64,000 nucleotides of DNA, taken from the NCBI RefSeq assembly GCF_000224145.3, contig NC_020166.2, forward strand, positions 9,638,752 through 9,702,751. Direction: 5' to 3'. How positions within the stretch are numbered: the first letter of the stretch is position 1; each line of letters starts with the position of its first letter. Positions 1 to 11,700 of the stretch are shown here, piece by piece. A program made the translations under genes and the position numbers. This DNA comes from Ciona intestinalis (taxonomy: Eukaryota > Chordata > Ascidiacea > Phlebobranchia > Cionidae). The notes beneath the pieces were generated by a model. It saw only the letters and a list, made by a program, of their open reading frames with translations, was not told the DNA's origin and searched no databases.

Positions 1-180
1 GACACACCCATTTTTAAACACATGTCTTTTGGACACACCCACTTTTAAAGACATGTCTTTTGGACACACCCACTTTTAAATACATGTGTTTTGGACACAC
101 CCACTTTTAAAGACATGTCTTTTGGACACACCCACTTTTAAAGACATGTCCTTTGGACACACCCACTTTTAAATGCATTT
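1..180. repeat. 31-bp tandem repeat, about 6 copies
   Basis: A 31-bp unit beginning GACACACCCACTTTTAAAGA repeats head to tail at positions 1, 32, 63, 94, 125 and 156, the last copy being partial. Each unit contains the near-palindrome AAGACATGTCTT. The array starts at the window edge, so its true length is unknown. Confidence 0.95.
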
Positions 181-855
181 AGACAGCCCATTTTAGACAT
201 CTGCACAAAACGTCTATGGACTGTTAGGTTAATTTTTAAAGCAATAGATAACATAAGGCACCTACAACTACTTGTAGGCTACAAGTAGTAGGTAAAGAGT
301 AAAACATTTAATACTGCCTTGTATTATGTACATACATACACCGGTACACGAACGCAAGATGTTAAAATAAACTTACATTAAGTCGATACGGCATCGATTC
401 AAAATAAATACTTGTGGAAGAAATTCTCTTAGCGTCCGTCATAAAACCATGTGTTAAACTGTGAAATACAAAGAGTATGTTTATACTTTAAGCCAGGAAA
501 GTCAAATAAAGGTTATGTTCTAACTCAGCAATTTCCAGAATGGGGTCGGTTTTTTTGCATTTTTCTTATAACATCTTTGGTTTTAATAGGGATGCGAAAT
601 ATCAAAATATTTGCAGGAGTCCACTGGGCAAATTTTTTAGAAATGTTTGAAAACCGCTGCTATAACTAACCAGTATAAAAACTTTTACCGATTAGTGGTT
701 TATCTGGTATAAAAAAAACTTATTTTCTGGTGTTTCCTAATTTCTTTAAATGTTTTTTTTTGTTTACTACCAAATGGTTCATGAAATAGAATGAAACAGT
801 GTCCAATATTTCCCCATATTGTATTTTAATAACAATATATTTATTAATAACTTAC
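181..855. other. intronic sequence of the SHMT gene, no exon seen
   Basis: No SHMT exon is recognisable here, although the splice donor at 855-854 requires a further exon to the left. About 590-660 resembles 25800-25905 (shared words such as GCGAAATATCAAA and a CCACNGGGCAAA-like stretch), so it belongs to a dispersed repeat. About 740-820 resembles one half of the MITE family seen at 54133-54321. Confidence 0.6.
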
Positions 856-2684
856 TGTCCACCATCAGGAAGATCCAACCCCATTATTCTATCATGCGGT
901 TTCAATACTGCTGTGTAAGCTGCAAAGTTGGCAGGAGAACCTAGAGGTATGTGTTGTTATATATGTGGTGGTATAACATAAAGTGAAGGCATATGTCCAA
1001 ATGCATAGGCATTGGTGCACAGTGTTATTGTAAGTGGGCATGAGGTGTATGAAACAAACAACCGTGTAATAATGATTGCCATTGTACGCAACAATAAAAA
1101 AGAAATATTCAAACATAACATGACACAGGCCTTCGAGATTTTTGAAATGCATTAATATCTGACATTTTTGGTCTAGTGTGACAGATGCATTTATACAGAA
1201 TAAGCAATTATATTGTTAAGTCTATAATTATACCACAACACCCACCAGAATAAGGTTGAACATTAACGCCCCATTCATCAGGGTTAAGATGGAAAGCTTC
1301 CAAAGCACGCTTCTGGCACAACAGCTCAAGTTCATCAACATTTTCAGTACCACCATAATAACGCTGGCCTGGAAGACATATTGTGTTAAATATATATAAA
1401 TGAAATATAAATCTATGAGTGAATAAATAAACATTAAATTGACTCATTGGGGTCCAGACCAAAAAGTAGCAGGGTTTTTGGGATAGAATCTCTATTATTG
1501 ATTGTATTTTTAACTACCCAGTAGGGAGTAGGGTCTAGATGGTAGTTTCCTGCGTGTTGGGTAATAGACCTACATCTTTGGTCTTAGTTGTGCCTTACCA
1601 AAGACCTCAACCATATAGAACAGAATCTCTATTATTACATGTTTATAAACTGCCTCAGTCTAGGTAATAGAACCATGGTTTGAATTAGTAAACGCAACAT
1701 AGCAATAATACTAATATGCTTAATATTATTTACAATATTATAACATAACCACCTGGGTATCCTTCTGAATATTTGTTCGTTAAACAAGACGACATTGCTT
1801 CAATGGCAGCTCGTGAGCAGAAATTCTGAAAAAACATCAAATTAGAAACATAATAAAACTGGATATTTTTTCTATCGATTCAGTACATGTTCACAAAAAT
1901 TGGTCCTTAATATCAGAATTTTTCAAAGGTTTTGACTTTCTTTACCCCTTAATAGTCTGCTGGTGTATAACAAGGAAAAAGGGTACTAGACTAAATTGCA
2001 AATGCCGGTACAAGAACGACATAGGTCTTCGATTTTGAAAACTTTTTCTATCTATGTTATCTTGACCGACGAGACAAAATGATATCGTTCATTCATAACA
2101 TCACCAACCTCCGACGCTATAAGTTCCAACCCTCTTAGTTGACGATCTTTTTCATTCTTGATGATTCTTAATATTTCTGGATCTTCAGATTCTAAAGATT
2201 CTCTTCCGGTCCATTTGGAACTGAATCTCTGTAGATATAAGAAGAAGGTGTTCATATAGCTAGGATAAAGTGTTAACTGACCACAGCACAGTTGGTGCCT
2301 GTAACCCAGAGGTAATGGGTTCAAGGCTTGTTGCTGATACCATTGTGGGCGTATGTGTCCTTGGGCAAGACACTTAACGACAATTGCTCCAACCCAGTGG
2401 TCACTAATGAGTTGTCCAAATTATCGGCCATACATATAAAAACCCTTAAAAATAATCACCCACTTAAATTATATTGTCAACATACATGGTAACTTGTAAG
2501 CTGACAGCCTGACACGCGGTGTATGAACACCATGTTATAACAACTGTTGTTTCCACAATCAGGGATAAAGTAAGTTAAATTAATTCATTTATTCACTCCA
2601 TTTGGCATTCATACTTACAGATAGTGGTGAAGCGTTCACAGCATATACTTGTTGAATGAGGCGTGGATACAATCTACTTAACAT
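856..2684 (-). CDS. SHMT: serine hydroxymethyltransferase, first five exons (3' end outside window)
   Basis: This is a PLP enzyme that converts serine and tetrahydrofolate to glycine and methylene-tetrahydrofolate. Exons read 2619-2684, 2109-2228, 1753-1825, 1246-1368 and 856-940, with GT/AG borders and matching phases, giving about 155 residues of a normal protein of roughly 470-500. Visible family landmarks are [56 protein letters not shown] and [12 protein letters not shown]. The PLP-binding lysine lies in later exons off the left edge. Exon 1 encodes 22 residues ([20 protein letters not shown]) with three Arg and no acidic residue, typical of a mitochondrial presequence, so the SHMT2-type mitochondrial enzyme is favoured. 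A single gene making both forms is possible. Confidence 0.93.
2281..2600 (+). repeat. tRNA-headed SINE copy (family A)
   Basis: Contains the family's conserved blocks in order: a B-box-like head (GGGTTCAAGGCTTGTTGCTG), TGTGTCCTTGGGCAAGACAC, CCAACCCAGTGGTCACTAAT, GTGGTAACTTG-like words, a GTGTATGAA block, and an ATTCATTTATTCA tail. It sits in SHMT intron 1. Other copies or fragments in the window are near 5115-5310, 8225-8350 (reverse), 9155-9265, 12500-12720, 19095-19230 (reverse), 28680-28800, 28945-29175, 32130-32480, 34868-35130, 37670-37770 (reverse), 42600-42800, 49870-50200 (reverse) and 52620-52820 (reverse). Confidence 0.8.
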
Positions 2685-5600
2685 GTTGAATATTGAAGAA
2701 TTCCAGATGTTTTAATTATCGACAAATTATAAACGCTACAAACAAAATACAATATATTAAACATAATATATAATATAGATATATATACATTGTTGCTGCC
2801 TGTCATGTTGTAGGCTGACAAAGATCTCCCTGCAATGTGATGCAGCACGTTTTTGTGCATTTTCAAAGTTAATTTTCAAAATGAATGCCTCTTTTTAAAA
2901 AATATTAGACAGCCGGTATCAGTGACTTAAGGAACATTTTTAGACCAAAATTATACTGGTTACCAGTTGAAGGATTATATACTAACTAAGTCGGTTAATC
3001 TTATTGTTAAAAACCAAGCCTTTATCACTGTATGCCCTTAAGTGCCCTATCCAAAGATATTACCACGCTTATTCTTAAATGTAAATATGATTTTAACTAT
3101 AAGCGTGTTTTAACGACTGTTATTTGATCACTATATCCAGTCATTTTGTTTTAAATATTTTTAAATATAGTAATCGAAGAGACAAATAAAGGTACAATTA
3201 TGATTATTAAACTCAGTATATAAATATGACTTATGGCTTTTCAATTTAAAATAGCATTGTTAAATATACAGCCATATTGTTTACGCAATAAAAGGCGCCG
3301 ATCTAGTTTGTGCTCCTATTATTACATCATACAAACCAATAGTCTACATTTTATTATGTCACTAAACCAGTATACAGTTCATTGTCATGGTCAATACAAA
3401 CTTGTAACTTGAATCTAGTATTATGATAATATACAAACAAAAGAACTTTGTTTTATGCCAATGTTATAAATTGCTTACTAATAACGTAATAATCAATTGC
3501 ATAACGTTTTACTGTAGTTTATTTTGTTTAAAAAGATTAAATACAAGCAATACTATAACACCAAACGTATACTGTAACTGTCTAATTTGTTATAACCGAT
3601 TTTAAAATTGCTTAAATGTCCATAAAACTAACTTAGCCTGCCTAAATTACATGTATATGCTAAATGGCCCACTTCCTGACAATTTAAACGAACAACTGTG
3701 CAGCATGTTTTTAATCAAAACATCCTATGCCGATAATTCGAAATTAAATTGCTGACGTCACATCGTGACAGCTGAAATTGTTGTCATCCTAATTAATGAC
3801 GTCATAAATTACGCATAAATTCTTTCCTCGCAAATAAATTGTTTTATGATCGTCATAATGCGTATAAATTCCTGCTAATGTACAAACAGTATATATATAA
3901 CATCTCATATTTTATTCTAGAATACAAGACAATGATATGCCCTGACATTTGACCTTACACCGACAATAGTAATTCGACATCTCAGCTTTACGTTCATGAA
4001 GCACTTTTTTGACCATTTCAATTTATAAGGCTCAAATTTAATACCTGGTTGCGACAAAACTTGGCCTGTTATCTTATCTTACCGATAGATGGTTATAGTA
4101 ATAGCAATTCATTGCTATTACTACAACTACAACTGCACGCGGCATTCCAGCTGACGTTCGCACATTTTTAGTGCCTTTATAGTGTGCAGCGTAGCGTGAC
4201 GGGTGATTTTCGTGGTGATTTTCCACTCTTGGAAACTCGATAGCCGCGCACCGCTATGCGCTATACAATCTACTTAAGTTTACAAGTATTATCTGTTAAG
4301 TATGCTCTTACAGTGCTGCAAACTTCCTGTATTAGGCTTGCCTAAATAAAATAAAGATGGTTGGCGCCACGATTTTGAATACCCATAGTTGCAATTAATA
4401 AATCTTCCGGTCAGGGATATCCCCAGCAAGAAAACTACTTAAAAAAACGCCTACGGGCACCAAAAAAATGTTTTACACAAAAACATTGGTGCAAAATTGT
4501 CTTGACGAAATCGCGGTTTAATAACACCCATTATATTATGCAATATACTTTAACGGCATATTTGTAGCTAGGTAAGTTGTAGACGAAACCGCAACGTACA
4601 CATATCATATGTACATAGCCCACATTTAATGATAAATACATATTTGCGATATGCCCACAAAACATTGAAGACACTAAATGATTTCAAACACGTGTTACTG
4701 CAATGTCGGCAATAAAACAAAGAATTAATATATTTTAATATATACGTAGGCTGGGGTAGGATGGTTCTTGTTTTCATTCTCCTTTATCGTCACTTTTGGT
4801 AATAAATAAAGAATGATATATTGTTGGGTAAGGGTCGTGTTTTGAACAATCAACAACGGTCAATGACATTTGTGAGGATACGCTTTAAAATTCTTTGAAT
4901 GTTTTTTGTTTACCACCACATATGTGTTGTTTATTTGAACGTAGCGTTGGCCTATGTTGCTTTTGCTACACACCTCTTTCTGACACGTCGGCTAACCTAC
5001 TATTAATTAAGCTGCATTGACCTACGTTCCAAAACACGAGATTTTACCGTCAATTTTGGTCAGTATCGATTCCCGAGTTTTGTTGCCACCTAGCGGGAAA
5101 GAATTTATATTTATTTACCACTCGGTCACGACTCCCACCAAGTGGTCACTAACAGTTGTCCAAATTGTCTGCCATGTGAGACAATAAAATCCCTCGCGAG
5201 AAATTTTACCAACAAAGTTAACATACGTGGTAACTTGTAAGCTGGCACGAAGTATGTGAAACAGAACATCCATGTTATAACGACTGCTGTTGTACCGCCA
5301 CACGGGGATAAATTAGTTCTACATGACTACATAATTTAGGCGACCCAATAGTGACCCCGGGTTGGAACAAATATCGTTACGTCTTTGCAAAAGATACACG
5401 CCTACAAAAAAATGAATTAATTTAGGTTGGCTAAAGGTTATTCTATAGTTAGAAACCCATGACCAATAAGCATTATTACGCAATAATAATGTCACTAATA
5501 TGTCACTTATATTCACATCATTTCGTTTATATTTATATGAAAATATGAATAAATTTCGCCAACGCTTTATGAGTAAAGAATTGCATGCGTATGGATGCCT

Positions 5601-5803
5601 ACGCTACATAACAATTACGCGAGCTACAAAACATATAATGCATTATACTTTGTGTACTGATGTGTATACAGTAGACAGAATAGTTTCTTATATACTATAA
5701 ACTGTTAACTATAAAACCTATGCAAGTTACAGAGAGATGTATAAGCTGTTTTGCTGCTATATAGTACTTTACTTTCTTTTCACTGTTATAATTAAGTTTT
5801 TTT
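2685..5803. other. intergenic region between SHMT and the 7TM gene
   Basis: This separates two divergently transcribed genes. No credible coding exon was found. It holds CRE palindromes (TGACGTCA) near 3752 and 3799, a short AT-rich microsatellite near 2767-2790, a decayed MITE copy at about 4745-4920 and a SINE family A copy at about 5115-5310. The promoters of both genes presumably lie here, but no core motif could be assigned. Confidence 0.6.
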
Positions 5804-5893
5804 TTGTTACTGTATTCGAAAAGAAAGGCCAAATTAATATATTATATTGTTTATGTTAACTTTTACTTTTATAGATATAGAGACATACAGATT

Positions 5894-7105
5894 ATGGGTG
5901 TTTCGACTCAAGCTTTTGACGTCACCACAAGCAACATCACCATGAGTGACGTCATTACAAGAAACACCAAAATCAGTGACGTCATTATTGTACCGAAAAC
6001 TTTTCAAGTCCAGTTCATTGTTGCGCTGATAGTGGAAGCTATTATTGCGTCGTGTACAATATGGCTTGGAGCTTCGTTAATTCACTATGGCATCAGAACC
6101 AACCGATTTAAACGTCGAAGTGGAACGGATTTCAATGGCGGTATTGTTTATATATTCGCTGTTCTATCTACTGTAACATTGTTGGCAAGAATCTGCTCTT
6201 CTATTGTCTTCATTTCACTCCCTACGTACTTGCCTGGGTTTGATGCTGAATGTGAACGTGTGACCGATGCGACTGTCGCACTTTACATGTTCGCTTTGCT
6301 GCCAGTGTACTTCTTATTATGGATGAGACAAAGAGCGCTTTACTCTCATCCCACGATGGCCAAGTCGTACAGCAACTTCATCATATTTCTCAGTTGGTTT
6401 AGTATAGTGTTTCTATTGGCTGCTAGCGTGGCTACGCTGTTTATTTTTGTCGTGCCTGTGACGTCAAAATCAGGTTACAGCGGTTGTGAGCATCGAGATA
6501 CAAGCACAAATATTCTTAATTTAGTAGCTACGGTTATAACGGTAACCGCTCAAATCCTGCTGCTTGTACTGTTCATTATTCCTCTGCGTCGGCATTTAGT
6601 AACTCCAAAAGCCACTTGTTCAGCTAGGGAAAGTTTCCGTAAGAAGACACCCCGACCACAGACAATTACGGAACGTGGTAGTTCTAAAATGAGCAAGCTG
6701 CCGGCTTCCCGACCGAGAATGGGATCGGCAGTTTCTACCAGAAACCGCCCGGGTTCGAAACACAAATCCCGGCCAAGCAACCGAGTTGTCCGGATCCTGA
6801 AACGGTCGATTATTTTCGCTTCAATCTGTCTTCTTACTGACCTGACAGCCATGCTTATTACGACGCAGGCACTGCCCAGAGAAGGTTCAAGAAACTTCGG
6901 TTACGTAGCATATGACGTCAGCCTGCTTGCGAACCTCATTTGCATAATCCTTTCATTCGAGAATTACGTGACGATGATGTTTTCGTGTTGCACAAGAAAA
7001 GTGACGTCACCAACTGATGTGACGTCAACACACAACAATTCGACGTCACCGCCCTCAATGAAAGAGGAAAGCACGACACAGAACAATGAGCTGACATCCA
7101 AATAA
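5894..7105 (+). CDS. orphan seven-transmembrane protein (GPCR-like)
   Basis: Open for 403 residues in one exon. An in-frame ATG at 5804 exists, but the AT-rich sequence before a TTTTATAG acceptor-like site (about 5876) suggests intron or 5' UTR, so ATG 5894 is preferred. Seven hydrophobic segments fall at about residues 40-66, 83-108, 127-145, 161-188, 206-230, 305-326 and 337-363. Cys120 lies just before TM3 and Cys198 in the loop after TM4, matching the usual GPCR disulfide. Loop 3 (231-304) is long and strongly basic, and the tail is Ser/Thr-rich. The N-terminus has one NIT glycosylation sequon. No DRY or NPxxY motif is obvious, so the family is not assigned; a divergent or lineage-specific receptor is most likely. 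CRE palindromes occur inside the codons. Confidence 0.8.
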   Translation: MGVSTQAFDVTTSNITMSDVITRNTKISDVIIVPKTFQVQFIVALIVEAIIASCTIWLGASLIHYGIRTNRFKRRSGTDFNGGIVYIFAVLSTVTLLARICSSIVFISLPTYLPGFDAECERVTDATVALYMFALLPVYFLLWMRQRALYSHPTMAKSYSNFIIFLSWFSIVFLLAASVATLFIFVVPVTSKSGYSGCEHRDTSTNILNLVATVITVTAQILLLVLFIIPLRRHLVTPKATCSARESFRKKTPRPQTITERGSSKMSKLPASRPRMGSAVSTRNRPGSKHKSRPSNRVVRILKRSIIFASICLLTDLTAMLITTQALPREGSRNFGYVAYDVSLLANLICIILSFENYVTMMFSCCTRKVTSPTDVTSTHNNSTSPPSMKEESTTQNNELTSK

Positions 7106-7679
7106 GCGGGGAGCGTTTATTTATTAGACAATACTGCGAATATTTATTAAACAATTATGGAACTTCTAATTGATTTATATTCTGAACATACTTTTTATAA
7201 CTCTGTATATTTTGTTTTTGTCATTAAATGCGATACATTGAAGCCGGTAATTTGGAACGAAAACCGCATTTTAAAAAGAACTAAAACAAATCTTGTACGT
7301 TTTGAATTCTGATAAAACTTTGTTAATAGTTGCGACAGTGAACAGTATTTTTACCAAGCGAAGTTTTTTTTATTCCAAATTTTCTTTTACTGCGTATAAA
7401 TAAGGTTTATTTAAATTTTACCATCTTTGCATTTTCGTTACCCGCTTTCTATTTATCAACTGACATAACATTTTTATTCTATTATAAAATGACGTCATAA
7501 TAGAGATATCAGTTTATTGATTCACATAATGACCATTGTTACGTAGGTGGCAGTACCACGTCATAACAGCAGCTTCTATCTTCGATCGCGCGTCGAAATT
7601 AAATGACGTCATAATCTATCTTGTTAAACAAAGTGACGTCACAGACATGCTTTGTTGAAACTTTACAGTAACGTCATAA
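7106..7679. other. convergent 3' ends of the 7TM and NKTR-like genes
   Basis: This stretch holds the 3' UTRs of two converging genes and no coding exon. An ATTAAA at about 7225 could serve the plus-strand gene. AATAAA on the minus strand at 7473-7478 lies about 200 bases after the NKTR-like stop codon. Confidence 0.6.
7473..7478 (-). terminator. polyadenylation signal for the long NKTR-like transcript
   Basis: AATAAA on the minus strand, about 200 bases downstream of the TGA at 7680-7682. Position fits a 3' UTR end; no transcript evidence is available. Confidence 0.45.
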
Positions 7680-8718
7680 TCACGATGAACTTCTCGAATA
7701 CGATGATTGTGACGTGTACGACCGACCACGTGATCTACGACGCGACCGGCTTCTGTTAAAATAAAAATTAGTGATGACGTAACATACCATGACGTCATAA
7801 TACTAACCTTCCACGACGAGAAGCGCTGGAGTCGGAAGAGTAGTCACGTGAGCTATGACGTCTAAAATCAAGGAAGCGGAAAGTGTTAATAAAACGTGAC
7901 GTCATTAAATGTTAGGTCATTCAACATGACGTCATTGTATGTGACGTCATTAAGTTACCTTGATCTAGTGGAGCGGTAGTGACGACAAGGTCGATCAAGG
8001 TCGCTATCCGATGATGACGTAGACGGTGAACGGGTGTGACGTCGTCGGTCACGTGAGCGGCTGAAAAGGATTATGGATTTCTTGTGTGACGTCATAAAAG
8101 CAATATGTGTATCAGTTAACATTACAGTGATGGTTGCGTGTTCTATTCTATATGGGTATGGTTCTCATTAAAGAACTGGTGGTTTTAAAGCCAGACATGA
8201 CCGATTACAAAACCACTCGCAGAATGCTCATATGTATAGAAGTATGAATAAATAAATGAGATTTATTCGCTCTCGCGTGGCGGATAACAACATTTGTTAT
8301 CCATGTTATGTTCCATACACCTCGTGACCAAGTTACCACGTATATAACTTTGTGATACAGTGATAGTTACAATAAAAACCAACCTTCGCGACGACGAGGA
8401 AGAGAAATATGACGATCGACTTCTGCTTGAATCTCTGTCGCTAGATGGCGATCGTGAGTACGACGAAGATCTAAAGGTGTGTGAAGATTATTTATTTATT
8501 GAACAAAATATGGGAACATATTTTCCAACCTGCTGCTACTGCTGTAACTATGACGTCGTCTGTTTCTATGACGATGACGTGACGTACTTCGACTGCGTGA
8601 CGTATAATCGCTTGATGATGAATGACGACCACGTGACTTACGTCGTCGATGACGTTTGCGTGTTCGGTGAGGCGTGACTGAACGTGACGATGCGGGGGAA
8701 GGAAGTTTGACGTCATCT
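7680..8718 (-). CDS. NKTR: second RS domain, five terminal exons
   Basis: Exons 8530-8718, 8384-8470, 7959-8060, 7808-7861 and 7680-7752 all start with one base and the first four end with two, so every junction keeps phase. They encode Arg/Ser-rich sequence such as [40 protein letters not shown] and [20 protein letters not shown], ending SSS and TGA. Human NKTR also ends in an RS-rich tail. Acidic or hydrophobic open frames on the opposite strand here are shadows. Confidence 0.8.
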
Positions 8719-11700
8719 CTGTGATGTCATAATGTATATTGTCATAATACAATGTATTAATAAATTAAACTGTGTCTTTTTGTTTGCATGGGCAAAATGC
8801 TAGAATGAAATGCAAAACAAATTATACTGTATTGTGGGTTTATCAGACCGCTTTTATTCAAAACTTTTACTTATGTAGTTAAAAACAAGTGTACATTAAC
8901 TGATCAAACAAAAAACTGAAAACAATAAACACAAAGCTTTTTATAACATATGTACATTTTCACTATGAGCAGACAGACAACTCACAAAAGCTATTTATAA
9001 TTCGTTAAAAAATGTGATCAAATGGAAAATAAAATACAAAGGCTTACTTGTCGGGATTGAACTGTCTTTGTAAAGATTCCTCAGTGATATCTTTACTTGC
9101 AAACAAACTTAAGACAGCGTGGTCGCTTAATCTCTTCGAGTCTGTGGGTAAAAATTGGGGTTAGTGGTGAGTAAGAATTGTAGGCGTAAGTGTCTTTGGG
9201 CAAGACACTTAACAGCAATTCTTTGACCCAATGGTCACTAATGGGTAAAATTGGTAGTCCAAATTATCAGCTAAGCTATATATAAAAATAAAAAAAAATA
9301 AAAAGTAATGTATATATAAATAACAATGTAAAACTTATGTACATATAAAAAAAAACAAACTTAAATTAAAAATATAAAATACGAACAAACAGTTATGTAA
9401 AATTATAAAACAACGAACCGAAAACTGGCTCCGGTGGTTTTGATGCTTCGTCTGGTAAGGGTGGGGGGTCCGAGGGCAGCGGGGNNNNNNNNNNNNNNNN
9501 NNNNNNNNNNNNNNNNNNNNNNNNNNNNNNNNNNNNNNNNNNNNNNNNNNNNNNNNNNNNNNNNNNNNNNNNNNNNNNNNNNNNNNNNNNNNNNNNNNNN
9601 NNNNNNNNNNNNNNNNNNNNNNNNNNNNNNNNNNNNNNNNNNNNNNNNNNNNNNNNNNNNNNNNNNNNNNNNNNNNNNNNNNNNNNNNNNNNNNNNNNNN
9701 NNNNNNNNNNNNNNNNNNNNNNNNNNNNNNNNNNNNNNNNNNNNNNNNNNNNNNNNNNNNNNNNNNNNNNNNNNNNNNNNNNNNNNNNNNNNNNNNNNNN
9801 NNNNNNNNNNNNNNNNNNNNNNNNNNNNNNNNNNNNNNNNNNNNNNNNNNNNNNNNNNNNNNNNNNNNNNCGGAACTGACCCACTGTTGCCGGGGTAAAC
9901 GCGGGGTCAGGNGTAAGTATCATGGTGGGTTTGGTTGGGGGTGGTGGGGGTGGTTCTGGTCTAATGACCACAGTTTCAGTATGTTCTGGTTCATTCACAA
10001 TTTCTGCAGGAAAAACCTTTGAACTTTCTTCCAACTTGTTTGAATTTTTTTCAGAAGCAACTTCAATTTTATCTAAGTCATCTTGAAATTTGGCAACCGA
10101 AGCATTCTTTGCTGGGTCAACTTTTGGGTCGTCTTCAAATTTTTCTGTGTTGCCTGTCAATTTTGACGAATCATTTTTAAATTTTCCCGAGTCGCCTTTA
10201 AATTTTGCCGAATCATCTTTTAATTTCGCTGAGTCACCTCGTCGATTACGCTTCTTTCTCTTCACAGATACCTTCTTTACTTTACTTTCGTCGTCATCCG
10301 ACCAAATCCCAATATCTTTAGGTGGTTCAGGGGAATCACCATATTCACCCGTCGAACCCACACTTTCAGGGGAATTACCTTCACTCCCGGTAAGTTGGGA
10401 CACCGCCGGGGTAAGATGGGACTCAACATCTTTTGGATTGACTCCTAATCCAGAAGTAATAGGGGTCACCTCCATGGGGGTGATAGGGGTTACCCCGTTA
10501 ATTATGGGTGAAACACCCAATTGTATCACATCAGGAGAAACAGCTTTAGCTTTGTTGTTCGTGGTTTCATTATTGTTTACTTCTAACTCAATGTTGTTCA
10601 CTGTGGAATAAATATTTAAACTTTAAATAATTTCCGCTAGAGAGAAAGTTTTCACTAAATTCTAAAAAATATTGAATTAGGAAAAGAATNNNNNNNNNNN
10701 NNNNNNNNNNNNNNNNNNNNNNNNNNNNNNNNNNNNNNNCTTGACAGGATAGAACTGTTTTTGTAAAGATTCCTCAGTGATATCTTTACTTGCAAACAAA
10801 CTTAAGACAGCGTGGTCGCTTAATCTCTTCGAGTCTGTGGGTAAAAATTGGGGTTAGTGGTGAGTAAGAATTGTAGGCGTAAGTGTCTTTGGGCAAGACA
10901 CTTAACAGCAATTCTTTGACCCAATGGTCACTAATGGGTAAAATTGGTAGTCCAAATTATCAGCTAAGCTATATATAAAAAAAAAAAAAATAAAAAGTAA
11001 TGTATATATAAATAACAATGTAAAACTTATGTACATATAAAAAAAAAAAAACTTAAATTAAAAATATAAAATACGAACAAACAGTTATGTAAAATTATAA
11101 AACAACGAACCGAAAACTGGCTCCGGTGGTTTTGATGCTTCGTCTGGTAAGGGTGGGGGGTCCGAGGGCAGCGGGGGTCGTCCGTTGATGGGTAAGGGGG
11201 GTCGATTGGGGTAAGCCATGTACCCCATCATATGGTGGGGGTAGTACGGGTAGGGAATTCCCCTCATGTAGTGCTGGTGCATTTGCATTGTGTGGTAATA
11301 ATGGGCGTTGTACATCATGTTTTGGTGAGGGGTATTTCCCATTGCGGGGTAAGAGGGGGAAGCCCCAGGAATTGCTGTCTGGGGATTTCCGGCTGTTTGA
11401 ATCGGGTTAGAAGGGGAAATCCCTGAAGTGATAACAGTGGTTGACGCAGTGGGTAAGGTCTCAACAGATGTTGAAGTTTTTTCAATTTCTTTATTCTTTT
11501 TTTTCGATTTCTTTTTATGTTTCTTTTTCTTATTCAGGGGGTTCCCGGTATCCTCAGGTTTGGGGAGTTTTATGTTGAAAACAAAGGTTTTTTTGTGGGG
11601 AATCGCGTCGTGGAGTTGTAATTCTTCCTCTACTTGATCTTCGATGACACGACCGAGGTCGCTTACCCGGAACTGACCCACTGTTGCCGGGGTAAACGCG

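Noticed and set aside
6550..6852. 100-codon minus-strand frame
   Set aside because: Shadow of the 7TM gene's basic third loop.
8360..8677. Plus-strand 105-codon acidic frame
   Set aside because: It lies opposite the second RS block; minus-strand RS exons with matched splice phases explain the sequence.
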